DNA of 64,000 bases from Eremophila alpestris peregrina. Its lineage: Eukaryota > Chordata > Aves > Passeriformes > Alaudidae. The notes under the pieces were generated by a model. The model saw only the letters and a list, made by a program, of their open reading frames with translations. It was not told the origin of the DNA and made no database searches. Positions 1-11,928 of the stretch are shown in pieces (the first letter of the stretch is position 1; each line of letters starts with the position of its first letter). The position numbers and the translations under genes were made by a program. The stretch lies in NCBI GenBank assembly GCA_009792885.1, contig WMCF01000016.1, positions 10,620,200 to 10,684,199 on the forward strand, given 5' to 3'.

Positions 1-3000
1 TGAGGAGGGGACCCTGGGCTTGGGGAAAGCCAGACTTTGACAAAATCATGTGTCAGGATTGAGTTGCACTTAACAGAAGCTGGGGATAAGCCGGGTTGGG
101 AGAGCAGGATGAGGTTCATTGATACAATTGAACCCCAGATGCTTGTGCTCTTTGTCATCTGTGTTTAAGTGGTGTCTCCTGCAAATCAAGTCTCTGGGGC
201 AGGGAATGGTGGTGGCAGAGCTATTCAAGCAGTGTGTGCTTCAATTCTGCTTGAAAACCCTTGTGAAGAAGTGCAAGGAGTTGTTGTGGTTTGTTTTCTG
301 CAGTCATACTAGGGGTAGGATGGAGCATGTGTTCCTCCACAGGAGTTGCTTCATGGCAGCAGGAAGCAGCAGGAGTGTGCTTCTCTTTGGGACAGTGGCA
401 TGGAGAGGAGCTGTGCATTTCTTGTGTGATTTGTGGAATGTCCCTCCCTGTCCACGCTCAGTGTGTCTTTGACAGGAGCACCAAAGAGCCCAGCACTGAT
501 GAAGGTATCTCCATGAACTTGGGGAGTGTGAAGGGCTATCAAAGAAGCTTTAATATGAAGTCCCATGTATTTTGGAGAAAGAAGGGTGAAAGGAGAACTG
601 CTTGCTTTCTTGCTGAGTGGAGTGTCAGGCTCATGGATATCTGCTACAGAAAGCAGCAGCTTAACTCAGCTGGTTCAGTTCCCCTGTGCTTCTCCTCAGT
701 ATATAGCTGAAGATAACACTGAACATAAGCAGGATGTTTAGTTTATCACATCTCTTCTTCTCCTCCAGCAGAAATTCCACTTCTGACATCTTAGCACTTG
801 GCTGTGGTTGTGACAGCCCAGGAGGCTTGCACAGAGCCACCAGAGAACGTGGCCTTTGCCTTCTGCTTGTACTGAGCGAGATGCAGGAGCAGGATTATCA
901 AGGAATGTGCTAATGCTTTTCTCTGCAGATGCCTCAGCTGTAAAGCAAATGGATACTGGCAGTGGGCAAAGCAGGAGGAAGGCAGAGGAGGAGCAGCAGT
1001 GCTGGGAAGCATTTTCCATATGGCTGCTCTTGAATAATTCCATTCCTTAAGTGTGGAGCAAGTGAGGCTGCAGTTGTACATGTGGGAGAAAAGGTCAGCA
1101 TGGCCTTTTGATCTGCCTCCCCAGCAGTGCAAGTCCACGTGGGCTTCCAAGCAAATGCCTCATCTGTCTGTGTGCACTTAGTGGTCACATCTGTGAGGGC
1201 TGTCAGATTGTCCAATTACTTGGGATCCTTTACCTCCCCCACCCCCTCCATGCCTTTTGGCAAAATAGGGCTATCCAAAAGCATGCATAAGCAGATGGTC
1301 AGCATGCAGGCAAGCTCTCTAATTAAGATGAGCCAGGACAAAACTTAGATTTGAATTCACTTTATTCTTGCTGCAAATAATTTTATCACAAAATAAAAAC
1401 CTACTGATTTTTCTTCTGTTGCCAGCGTCCTTTCTGTGTTTTGTTGCCTCTGTCCTTTTTATTTACTACTAGCCACTTGCTGAATCAAGAAGATTGTAAA
1501 ATTTATTAGAGTGACATTATATTTAAGAAGAAATGTGTAAGCATGTGTGCAGCAATAAAATAGTCTATTTCACTATATCTGCTCTGTCTGTTCTCTTTGT
1601 TACTGACTGACAACATCAGCATGGCTTTGGTTTTGAAGGGGCTCTGTGGGCTCCTTCAGGTTCCCTTAGCCAGGCCAAGGACTGGCTCTGCAGTGTGTGG
1701 CTTCCAAGCAGTGTGTGCAGTCCTGATGGAACAGGTGAGTAAAGCACTAACTCATTTTTACTGTCTCCTTTCTCTGAGGATAATTCCTTTTCCTTAGCAG
1801 CACCATGGCACAGGCTTGGTCACTGCCATGGTGATGTTTGTCTTGCAGAATTGCTGTGGGCTGTTGCTTACAGGTAAGTTGTCATCTTGTGCCCCTGTCA
1901 TTGATGACTGTTGTTATATCCAAGGGTGGAGGTTTTTCAGCCTTTGTGCTGAACTCCTCTGCCTTGTTCATTGCACTCCTGGAGTTGGAAGCCTGTGTTT
2001 TCTCCAAAACTGTGACTCTGCTGAAGTGCCTGGGCACTCTGAGCACACAGGCACCTCTTTTCTTGTCTGCTTTCTTGTATGCCTGGGTGGCTGCAATTTT
2101 TTGGGTGAAGGCAAAATACCTGAGCTGTCTGTGCAGCCCCTGTTGACTTCAGAGATGACTGGCATTCAAGGAATGAGCATCTATCTTATCCCTATTGCTC
2201 TGTGTAGGAGCATGCAATTTTCAGAGAGGGCATTCTAATAACACCTGAATGACTAATGCTGTTGGAGGGAGGCCTTAGAAAAGTTCAAGGCTTAATCAGG
2301 TTTTTGGGACTCAACAAACAGCACACAAGGAGCAGCATTGTGAGATAAAGTGTGAGCGAGAGTAAAGGATGAGCCTCTGCAAGAGGCTTGAGCTGTTGAT
2401 GTTGTACAGTCATGGTCAGACTGGAGATGGCACTTCCCACGTCGAATTTGCAGTTGGTGTGCATTGGCAGACTCTGCTCAGGGTGACACTGTTCTCTCTT
2501 GCTGTGGGCAGCCTGGCAAAGCCCATCCCAGCTTTGGGAGCTGGAATGTGGCTGTGCTCAGTTCCCAGGGATGAGTGATCCTGGCTGGAGCTGATGATGG
2601 AAACTGTGGCTTGGCTTGGTTCTCTGCTCACAGGGGTGGGTGTGCTGAGGAGCAGGTTTTTGTTTTACCTTCTAAGCTAAAATAGATTTGACAAAACAAA
2701 TTTATTGAGAGGCCACACCAGCAAACCATTTATTATAGCTGAGGCCTGTTTTGAATAAAGGTGCTGGCTCTGCTGGGGTTGCTGCCTGCCTTGAGGAAGT
2801 GCTGAGGGAGAAGGACAGAGAATCCCTTTTTAGGCTGCAAATAGTTTCAAGGATTTTAGGTTGGAAATTGGAGGTGGGTTATTGGCAATAACCAAGGCAA
2901 GGGCTGCAGAGGGGCAGTGAATTAGGGAACAGCAGCCACATGTGGGTGCAGCAGATCCTTTAGCCAAAATCAAGCTATGAACTTCAAGTTTATATGTGAT

Positions 3001-6000
3001 CAGCATCTGGGGAAAAGGGGACAAGGATGCGTTGCCCTTTGCTTTTCCTGGTTGTGGTTAACTTTGGAAGCATAGCAGTGCAGGGCAGGCTTTGAAGGGC
3101 ATTAGAGAGACCTTGGAAGAGAATCAGTACCATGCAAACAACTAGCTCTGGTCCCAAGGGTCTGGCTGCCAGTTCCCAAAATAAGCTCTGAAAATGAGTG
3201 TGAGAGCTTTCCTCTCCTTCCTCCTGTTACCAGCAGAGCAAGCTCAAGGGGGAAGAGAGCAGGATTAGGCAGTGAGATTTGCTCACTCCTGGCAGCAGCA
3301 GTCTGCCTGCCTGGTTTGCTGCTATGGCAGAAGGCAAGGCTGTACTTTGGTGTGCTGGGTTAGGAAAAGGAGGTGAAGGGAGTGCTGTGGTTTGGCCAGA
3401 TGCTTCTGTTCATGGGCTCAGGGAAGGGTACATTTGTTCCAAAATAACTTGGTGCAGCTTTCCCATGGAGGAAACCAAGCTGGTCTGTGTTGCACTGCGA
3501 TGTCATTAAAACTCCAGTAAGGAAAAATCCTCCCTCTTTATTCTTTTATAACTTCTGTGTGGGCCAGGGTCATCCCAGTACTATTTGTACAAGACAGTGA
3601 TGAACTGTAGGAGGCAGGCTGTGCAGAGACCTGCTCTGAGGGGAAGGCAAGCTGGTGTGTTAGTTCCTGCTCCTTGGGACAGGCTTTGGGAGATGAAGGC
3701 TGATCTTTCATATCCAGGCTAAGCTGACATTGTATCTCACCCGTCTGCTCAGAAGGATTTATTCTAACACATTCTTGGCACAGCATAGTAGAACTACCAA
3801 TATTTCTACTAATTTATTAAGCTTCCTTCTGTAAGAGGAGCCAGCAATCTGCTCTCTAGAACTCCTTCCATCCCGTTTCTCCATGGATCTAAAACTAAAA
3901 ATTATCCTGGAGTTTCAAAAGAAGTTTGCTGGTGGCAAGTTCAATCTCCTTCCCTTTTCCAAAGGCATTTTTTGAGAAGCTGAAAATGCTTCAGGTGAGT
4001 TTTTTTCTGTTGTGCTGCCTCTCTGGTCTGAGTGCCAATCAGGCACAGCATCCTCAAAGCTGTTCAAGGTGACCATGCTGCTCCTGAGGTGACTGCTCCT
4101 TCTCTTGCTGGGGTCAGGGGAGATGGTATTTCTTGTTTCCTGATTCTGTGACCTTTTCCAATCAGGCATGCAATTAAACATCAGTCTTCCCAGTCTGAAA
4201 GCACACTAGGGGCCAGCACTTCTTGCTCTGCTGATCACAGTGCTCATGGTGCTGCAGTGAGGGGGCACATCAGGCTCAGTGGCCTTTACTGGGGATCCAG
4301 GACTTGCCAGTCACACAAGTGCCTCAGGGCTGGGGTTTGGCACAGACCAGCCTCAGCATGGGATGTACATGAGCTCAGCATGGGAGGAGAGGACTTGGTG
4401 TTAAAAGTGCACGGGGTGAACCCTGGAAGCTTTTGATGTGACAAAGACAAGGGCTGCCCTGTGCAGCCCACAGGGAGGATGGCTCACTGCTGTCATTTCA
4501 GCATGAGGCTGAGCCTGCAGTCCAGCCAGAGGGAAAAGCTGATTTTTCTGTTGTTGTTTTTCTCTGTATGAGGAACCTGAGTTGTTTATTTGCTAAAAAA
4601 ATCTGCCGCAGGGTTCACTGTGTCAGCCTGCAGAGAGCTCTGCTGGTGTTGCCATTGCTTGGGGTTTTTATGTAAATGAAGACAAGATGCTGACACAAAG
4701 GCTGCTGACTTTGGGAGGGCTGGAAAGCCCAGCTTTTCCTGGGGCTCTGTCTCATGCCAGGGTTTACTCTGCTCTGGCAGGGGTTTGTTTGCCTTGGGTC
4801 ATGAACCTTCCTAAGGTACTACTTGTCCTTTGCCCCTGAGCTGCCATTCCTTCCCCTCTGCCATTCTTCTCTCTGTGTGTTTTCTTAAAAGACAAGTGTT
4901 CTCCATGCTTGACATCTTGCCCTCCCATCAGCTCCCCCAGGCCAAGTAGCTTTCTTTGCCAAGTTTCCTTTGGATAGCACATATCATGCGATCTACCCAA
5001 ACTCTTAATTGATCCCTTAGGAATTGTTTTTCATCTGAATTCCTGGAATGTTTCCATACACTGAAGAGTTTCCTCCAGAGAGAAGGGGAATTAATCCTGT
5101 GTCCCTGCCTCCCGAGGAGTGGTGGCCATGGGAAGGCTGCTTGTTTGGCTTGTGCCTGTTGGGAGATGTGGGTTCTGCAGTGTTTGCTCACAGTTGTGGC
5201 AGTTTTGCTTAATGAGGCAGAGCAGTTTGGGGAGCAGCAGGAAGGTGAGTGGCAGCTCCACATCAGCAGCTTCCCCATCAGAGGAAGAAGGAGAGCATCC
5301 CAGATGGATAAGCTGGGAGAGCATGACCCTGTTTCTGTGTGCTTGTATGTGGAGAGAAGAGCAAAGGACTGATCACCCCCCTCTTCTGAGGGGCTGGGTG
5401 AGCAGGAAGGGTGTTGGCAGCTGCTCAGGCTGCAGCATGGGGTGTGTGGCACTGATGGTCTCTGGTGGTGTGGTGGCACCTGCACAGCCCTTCAGCCCCA
5501 TCTCCCTTTTCCTGGGATGAAATTCTGCCTGAAGCTGGGCAGTGGCAGGTGGGGAGCTGTGAGCTCACCCCCAGCAGCAGCTCTGCAGTGGGTTGCAGCC
5601 CCACTTCTCCCTCCTCTGGTGCTTAACCAGGAGCAAATGGAAGTGAGGCACTGTGGGGTTTGTGCTGAGCAGATCTGAATTAAAATTCTCCATCACTCAC
5701 TGGAGCTGCAGCCTTTGCCTCTCTCAGTGCCTGGGTGCTGGGCTGTGGGCTGCCAGAAGACTGACAGAAGCATGGTCCCTGCTGCCCTGTGGCTATGACA
5801 CCTCTTGTGTCCCAGTGCTGATGCAGACTGTCTGTCCCCCTCACCCTGGCACTGCCCTGGCTCCTGCTTTACCATTTTTTGGCTGATCCCCACCTTGTAG
5901 CTGCCCCCAGAGCCAGCCTTGGCTAACACAGGCTGAGCACAGGCTGGGGGAAGAGAAAAAGGCAGAAGCTTCAGGGTTCCTGCAGACTGGAGGGGTCAGA

Positions 6001-7035
6001 GTCGAAGCACAGGCTCAGAACAGGAGGCTGTGACAGCCATCAGGTGCTGACACTGGGAGAAGTGCCCTTCCAAAAGAGCTCCTTTGTGCTGGTGCTGCTC
6101 CCAGCCTTGTGAAGGACTGTCCCCTCCCTCCTGTGCTCAATCCCTGTCCCAGCACCATGATGTGCACCCTCCAGTGACCTTTAAAACTGTGATGAGCTTA
6201 ATAAATCACCAAAATATCAGAAGAAAGAGCTGTAGACTTGTCAGAATTAAAGGAAATGTTGTAGCTAATGATGTTCATCACTAGCATGGTGTGCCTGCTG
6301 GCTTGGTGAACAGCCCCAGCTCTGTTTGTTTTGATGAGCAGCAAAGCCCATCAAAGCCCAGAGCTTCTGACCTGGTGAGCTGGGGTGTGATCACAGAGCC
6401 TGCACAGGGCTGCAGAAAAAAAATATTATTCTCTTGATTTAGTGACTTGAGGCATAAGGAAGATGAAATGAGTTGGTGAAGGTTACAGGTTGAGTCTGTT
6501 GCTGAGGGCTGGCACAAGAGCATCCTGCCCTATCCATCCCCTGCTGCAGCAGTCATCACATGGTTTGAAGTGTGAGAGGCTGGGGAGCCCTCACAAACAA
6601 GTGACTTGTCCTGAAATGGGCATGGAGAGCAGAGCAGGAGAGGACCTTGTGGCTGCTCTCTGGGCAGGGGGGACATTTCTGAGTGTGGGGCACTCTGACA
6701 GCACCAACCCCAGCTCTGGGTGGGCCAGGAGCTCTTACAGCATCTGGGCACTGCCTGGGAGCTGAGAGCACCAAAGCCACTCCCCAGCCTGACCTGCAGT
6801 CACAGCTGGGCACAAAATGCAGGATTTAATCAGCAGCTGCTCCTGGCCATGGTGCAGATGCTTCCTGTTGGAACTGGGTTTAGTTCAGGACCAACATCGT
6901 GTTTTAACAGGCTTCTAAAAGCATGAGAACAGGCTGAATTTACCTGTTACTGTGTATCCTCCACCAGCTCCACACTTGTTAAATCCGGGGTGTGGGAAGC
7001 ACTTTGGGATGGTCACCAGTGACAGCCTCAGACAC
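1..7035. other. intergenic or downstream flank, no gene recognised
   Basis: This stretch is moderately GC-rich and has many overlapping chance frames, the longest being a 185-codon minus-strand frame at 4928-5485, none with a recognisable domain. In mammals the gene downstream of MGLL is ABTB1, convergent with it. I looked for its C-terminal sequence on the plus strand and did not see it. Apart from the polyadenylation-like region near 1390-1600, I see nothing to annotate. Confidence 0.6.
1387..1600 (+). terminator. possible plus-strand polyadenylation region
   Basis: Two plus-strand AATAAA hexamers occur at about 1391 and 1555 in a locally AT-rich patch. The second is followed by a stretch rich in TCTGT (tctgctctgtctgttctc), which resembles a downstream element. 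This could be the 3' end of a convergent gene entering from the left, as ABTB1 would be. No coding exon was found to support it. Confidence 0.25.
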
Positions 7036-7056
7036 GCTCTGTTCAGAAAACATAAC

Positions 7057-7062
7057 TTTATT
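7057..7062 (-). terminator. candidate distal polyadenylation signal of MGLL (AATAAA)
   Basis: The plus strand reads TTTATT, so the minus strand carries AATAAA. It is followed at a suitable distance by a GU-rich stretch (gcgtgtctgaggctgtc in minus-strand sense), the usual downstream element. Cleavage would fall near 7040. Confidence 0.55.
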
Positions 7063-7140
7063 ATTAGTTTCAATATACATTGTATTCCTTTAAGAATCCT
7101 AAACTCGTATATGGTTTTTCCACTGAAAATACCTGTGGAT

Positions 7141-7176
7141 GTATATATGTTTTTTATATATGTATATATATATATA
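7141..7176. repeat. (TA)n microsatellite in the distal 3' UTR
   Basis: An alternating TA stretch interrupted by a T run, about 80 bp upstream in transcript sense of the proposed polyadenylation signal. It is likely to vary in length between individuals. Confidence 0.8.
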
Positions 7177-8066
7177 ATGTATTTTATTGAACTGGAACAC
7201 AACAGAACAAGAGAGACAACCTCAGGAATTACTTGTAAAAGGAAATGTGATCCCAACGGGTTTGTGCTGGCAGTGTGCTAAGGTGAGTGGTATAAAAAGG
7301 ACAGGCTAAATAGAAAACATGATGGGTTAGGCAGTGGGAAATGGCCTCTCAGTGCTACAGGTGGTGATATATACAGTAGTTACACGTTGCTATTGCTCAG
7401 TCACGAGTGCCACCTGTTCTCCAAGGCAGAGCAGCCTCTGTGCAGCCCTGCACAGCAACATTCATAAGGCTGGCTGTGCTCCCTGCAAGTGGTACCTGCC
7501 AGCTGGAAACAGAGTGTAATTACATTTCCCTCAGCAGCTGCTCTGCTCATTGCTAATCTGGTCAGCCAAGGGAGAATTCCTCTGGGGCTCGGTGAAACCT
7601 AACTGGGTCAGCACAAAGGAGCTTACAGGCAGGGAGAGGGATCAGCAACAGCAGAGAGAGCTGAAATGTGCAGATCAGTGTCTCACCTGGCTCAGGCTGA
7701 TTTGTTCCTGGCTCCTTCTCTCTGCACTCATTTCCCCACCTGCCAAGGAGCTGTGGCCCCTCTCTGCTCAGCAGCCGGCCCAGGGGTCTGTAGGGTCAGC
7801 ACAGGCAGTGCCCAGCTCCTTTTGGATAGGTTTCCCTGTGTTAATTGCCTCAGAAGGTAATTCTTCAGAAAACTGGCTGAGGGTGGCAATACCTGCTGCT
7901 GTGCCATGGCTTTGGGGTCATTTGGCTTTTTTTGTTGTTGTTGTTCTTTGTAGTTTTTCCTTGTTAACCTTTTTTTTCAAACACAGCCTCCCCAGGCTAA
8001 GTGCCATGCTGAGCTTAGCTATAGACAGAAGGACAAGTCTTCCCCAGATAATGTAATTTGTTTCCC

Positions 8067-8072
8067 TTTATT
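8067..8072 (-). terminator. candidate proximal polyadenylation signal of MGLL (AATAAA)
   Basis: A second minus-strand AATAAA lies inside the proposed 3' UTR, about 2.5 kb after the stop. A GU-rich element is less obvious than at the distal site. Use would give a 3' UTR shorter by about 1 kb. Confidence 0.3.
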
Positions 8073-9795
8073 TTTGTTCAGCTGCAGATGTTTCTTGGGT
8101 AAAAGGACACATTTTAGCAAAGGCACTGACAAGGGACTTTCCTCTGCCAGGTTGGGGGGAGTGGACAGGCTCTGACCTTTCTGCTGAAGGGTCACTTCCC
8201 TCTCCCCTCCTGCAAAGTGCTTGTCATTTTGGAAGGGATGTAAAGAATGTGGGCATTGATTTACTCCTCCTGACTTCCTCAAGAAAAGTGCTTTCAAAAA
8301 TCCTATCCTTAAGTCATCATCTTGCTGCTGCCCCCACAATGTCTGTCACCTCTGGATCACACCCACTTGTTTCCCCTTCCAGCTGAAGAAGCAGGTGAGA
8401 TTTATCACTGCTGTAGTGTTTCTCTCCTTGCTGTCTTTCTCTAGCAGCATCTGGCCTGGAGGGAGCTTGCTCAGGCAACAGAAGTTGCCTCAAGACAGGC
8501 TGCTGGAAGATGGAAAGCAGGTGACCTGCTCAGAGGAAGTGTCACCAGAGGTTTAGCAGGGGCTGCTGAGAACAGCCCATTGCACTGGAATAATATTTCA
8601 ATAAAAAGCTGGCTGGGAGAACTACAGCTCGTTCCTCTCTAAAGAGGCAAGAAAATACAAATGCCAAAGTGCCTGGATCAACCTGTATAAAAGAGCTTCC
8701 CTGACTTGGGCCCCTTAGGGCAACTACAAGGACACAACCTGCATCCACACATCTCTCATCCATCCATGCTGCTGCGACTGAATGGGACTGAGCCCTGATT
8801 CTCACTGTTATTGCACAGAGGTCCCTTTCCTGAACCTTGCTAGAACTGCTTCCAAAGGGAGAAGAGGTGGGTGACCCCCTGAGTGTCAGAGGAGGGATCC
8901 AGCCCTGGGGACAGCAGCTCCAGACACAGCAGTGCTGCTTGCTGCTGCCAGGGAAGGCAGTGAGGGCTGGTTTGTCACTGGGGGAGATGCCCCACACTCT
9001 CATAGTGCAACATTTGCATTCTCTTCCTGCAAAACCAGAGGGAGAGGTGCAGGTTAAACCCCTTCCCTTTGGATAGTGCCAAGAAGTGTGTTCGTGCTGA
9101 GGGCATCAGGCTGAATAAATCAGCCTGCACAGCCACTCTGTCATCACTCTGCAGCTTTTACTGTGTCAGTACAATGTCTCTGCTCTCATCCAGGCTCCAG
9201 ACTCTTTCCTCTCACCCTGCTGCTAGCAGAGACTCGGGCAGCTCTGGAATTTGGCTTACCTGCACCACAGGCTCCTCCACAGCAGCTTGTACAGCAGGGT
9301 CTGTGGATGCCCCAGTGCAGCAAGGCAGAGCTTGGATGGATGATCACACTCTGCCTTCAGCTCCCCACATGTCCTAAAGGCTGAGCTCAGCCCCTCAGTG
9401 ACCACCCCAGGGCTGGTGAGGAGGAGACTGGGCTGAGCTTGGACAGGATCTCTGCTCATGCTGTGGGTCTCCTGCTAAACCAGTGGACCATGAGGACACC
9501 CACTGCTACTCCCCACCCACCAGATGCTCTGCACTTCTCTCTAGCATTATTTTCAGGACATTTTCCAACTGATGAAGAAAAACAACAGATTATGACTGTA
9601 AAGTTATGGTGAGAGGACCGGATCCTGGTAGGACAACATTGTTCCTTGCCAAGAGAAGGAATGATTAACTCCTTCCTTACTCTCCTCCCATTTCTTTCCC
9701 AGCTTCCAGCCACCTCTGTATATATCATATATTATATTACTATATTCTCTTATAACTTTGCCTTTTCAGTTTCAGTAGCACAAGTGATTAATTCC

Positions 9796-9836
9796 AAAAA
9801 AAAAAAGAGAAAAAAAAAAGGAAGGAAGGAAAAAAC
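9796..9836. repeat. A/G-rich low-complexity tract
   Basis: Runs of A interrupted by gag and followed by three ggaa units. In the MGLL transcript it is a long pyrimidine tract inside the 3' UTR. Confidence 0.8.
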
Positions 9837-10601
9837 CCTGTCCCTAGGAATATTTACACAATAGTTCATCTTGCAGAGGAGATGGGGTTTGACGTGGGGA
9901 AAAGCATGGGAATTGAATGTGCTAAGTGGGTTTGATTCCACATTCCTGCTCTTCCCTCTGGGATCCTGCTCAGATGATGGAAATCAAAGCACTGTTCACA
10001 CGCTTTCCCCGAGTGCAAACTCACAGAGGACGTGCAGGGAGGCAGGGGAGGCAGCTCTGTGCTCTCCCCTGGCCTGGTCTGCTTAAAAAGGTAGTATCCA
10101 AAGGGGGCTCTGCTCTTGAAAATCAGCCTTTCACCTTCAGGGAGGTGCCAGCTCCATCTGCAGCCTCTCCTCATCACCCAGAACCTTGGTAAGTGCTCTC
10201 CTCTCAAGGACCAGGGTTTTTAAGGTACTGGATGGTGGGGACAAGGGACCTGGCATCAAAACCATGAAGTGGAAGATACTGATTTCTTTTACATACCAAT
10301 AATTATTGCAGTATAAACACACCCCAGTCACCACAGCAAAAGCAGAGAAAGGGAAGCTGTGGAGAAAGTTTGGTGGGTGAGGGGCATCCCACAGCTGTCA
10401 GTTCTTCTCAGATCAGGGCAGTGGCCATTTACATCAGCAAATAATGCCCTACCCTGAGCCTTTCCCCCCACCCTCCCTTATGCTGTGTGTGATAAAATAT
10501 TCCAAGAATCCCTCCATGTTAGATCTTTTCCCAAGAGATTTTGAGTAAGAAAAACATCTATTCCCAGAAAACCCTAGTAAGAGCTGCAAATGCAATTGCT
10601 C

Positions 10602-10727
10602 TTAAGTATGGCTGGTTTCCCCAGCTGCTGAGACCTTCTGGCCAATCCATGTCAGTATTTCTGTGAAGACAGAGGTAGAGACCTCAGGCAGCTCTTTGTG
10701 GAGGGCATGATAGGCTTCCTCATACAC
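10602..10727 (-). CDS. MGLL: MGLL exon 8, terminal coding part (residues 263-303, stop; catalytic His269)
   Basis: This last coding stretch of 126 nt encodes 41 residues and a TAA stop at 10602-10604. It begins VYEEAYHALHKELPEV, placing the triad histidine at position 269, exactly as in the 303-residue human protein. The C-terminus ends AAGETSHT, where human ends TAGTASPP; this tail varies between species. The acceptor is ggttgcag with a good pyrimidine tract. The exon continues into a long 3' UTR. The total length from residue 43 equals the human length, so there is no sign of truncation or frameshift. Confidence 0.96.
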   Translation of the reverse strand: MYEEAYHALHKELPEVSTSVFTEILTWIGQKVSAAGETSHT

Positions 10728-11712
10728 CTGCAACCAGGGAGAAGTAGAGATTAGCACAGAAAAAATAAATCTGCATGAACAAAACAGCCTTCAGTCCCCT
10801 CTCATCAACACCCACAGGTCCAACACACCCTGCCCACAACTTGTCAGTTTTTTCCCCGAGATGTAGCAGGTTATGAAATCAAGGAGATGCCACTGGTGGT
10901 GCTGGCCCTCAACAAGCAGGAAGGTGTTGGCACTGCTGCCTGACATCTGTGGGTACCAGAGCACCCTGCTGCCCTTTAGGAACATAATGCATGCCCCAGC
11001 CCCATGCACTTCTTTCTTCTTATCCCACTAAGGAGGAGGAAATACTTATCATGCCCTTGGAGTGTAAAGGCCAATGGGGGATGTTCCCATCATGCCTTGT
11101 GCAATTTCACTCCTTTTATGCTCAGACTATCCAGTTATTTTTCTGACAACAAAAGCTTTCCCTTGCTCTCCCAATTTCTCTTTCAGGTTTATTCATGTGC
11201 TAAAAATTGGTTAATCAGCTCTGGTTCTCTTGAAATGAGCAGATGTGAAGTGGCTTTTGTTGTCCAGCATTTTGGAAAGACCTTCCTGCACCTTTACAAG
11301 CTGGGACATGAGGTAAGGCTGGTGCTCACACAGTCACCATTGTTCAGAGGAGCTTTTTGGGTCAACACTTCACCTGCTTATGAGCCTTGCTCTACTTGTA
11401 CACCAAGCTGCTTCATGTCCCAGACATCCTCTGGGCACACAGCCAGCACTGGGGCAGGTCTGGAGATTGCCCACCATCCCCTGCCCCCAGCCTGGCTGTA
11501 GCTGGTGAAAGGACACCACACTGAGCCCAGGGAGGGATGAGCTGGGCTGGCTCCTGATGGAAGGGGCTGTCACCTGGCCAGCCTCACCAATGCACCAGCT
11601 CTCTTTGCCTCCAGCCCTCTGGAGGTCAGCAGACTCCCAGCCCCTCACAGTCACTCATGCTCAGGCTGACACTGACAGCACAATCTCCTAAAAACCAAGC
11701 AGGCAAGATGAC
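10728..11712 (-). other. MGLL: MGLL intron 7 (985 nt)
   Basis: The intron runs from a weak donor (gtcatc) to a normal ttgcag acceptor. No repeat or RNA gene was recognised in it. Confidence 0.9.
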
Positions 11713-11928
11713 CTTGAGTGTTTTGTCCTGGCTCTGCACCGTGTCCATCAGGAAGTAGGAGCCCCTGATGTCACAGAGCTTGTCAGAAGAGCCGTGTAGC
11801 ACCAGGATGGGCAAAGTCAGCTTGGGCAGGGCTCGCTCGATTCTGGCAATGGCATTCATCAGCTGGATGACAAAGGACACCTTCATGCCACCGTGGTAGA
11901 CCAAGGGGTCAGATGTGTAAGACTCCAT
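11713..11928 (-). CDS. MGLL: MGLL exon 7 (residues 191-262; catalytic Asp239)
   Basis: This 216-nt exon is in phase 0 at both ends and encodes 72 residues, starting MESYTSDPLVYHGGMKVSF and ending QSQDKTLK. The first Met is residue 191 of the protein, not a start. Asp239 of the triad lies in HGSSDKLCD, with Cys242 next to it. Tyr194, a cap gate residue in human, is kept. Human Cys201 and Cys208 are replaced by Tyr and Ser. The acceptor is ccctgccag. The donor is GT followed by catc, a poor match to consensus, though the preceding AAG helps; the boundary is supported by exon 8 continuing the alignment (KVYEEAYH). Reading through the donor adds 28 codons before a stop at about 11626. Confidence 0.95.

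Larger units (their letters stand above)
7040..10601 (-). other. MGLL: probable MGLL 3' UTR
   Basis: About 3.6 kb lies between the stop codon and the first well-formed distal polyadenylation site on the minus strand. Mammalian MGLL mRNAs also carry a 3' UTR of several kilobases, so the length fits, but transcript evidence is needed for the end. No conserved coding frame is seen on either strand. In mRNA sense it contains a pyrimidine-rich stretch from the purine tract at 9796-9836, an AT-rich patch at 9718-9752, and a (TA)n stretch at about 7141-7176 close to the proposed end. Confidence 0.6.

Noticed and set aside
4928..5485. 185-codon open frame on the minus strand
   Set aside because: The longest frame in the window, but its translation is Ser/Pro/His-rich with no domain, and overlapping frames of similar length exist on the plus strand. 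It is typical of stop-poor GC-rich flank.
7550..8056. 168-codon plus-strand open frame
   Set aside because: It lies antisense to the probable MGLL 3' UTR, ends in a simple GTT repeat and has no family resemblance.
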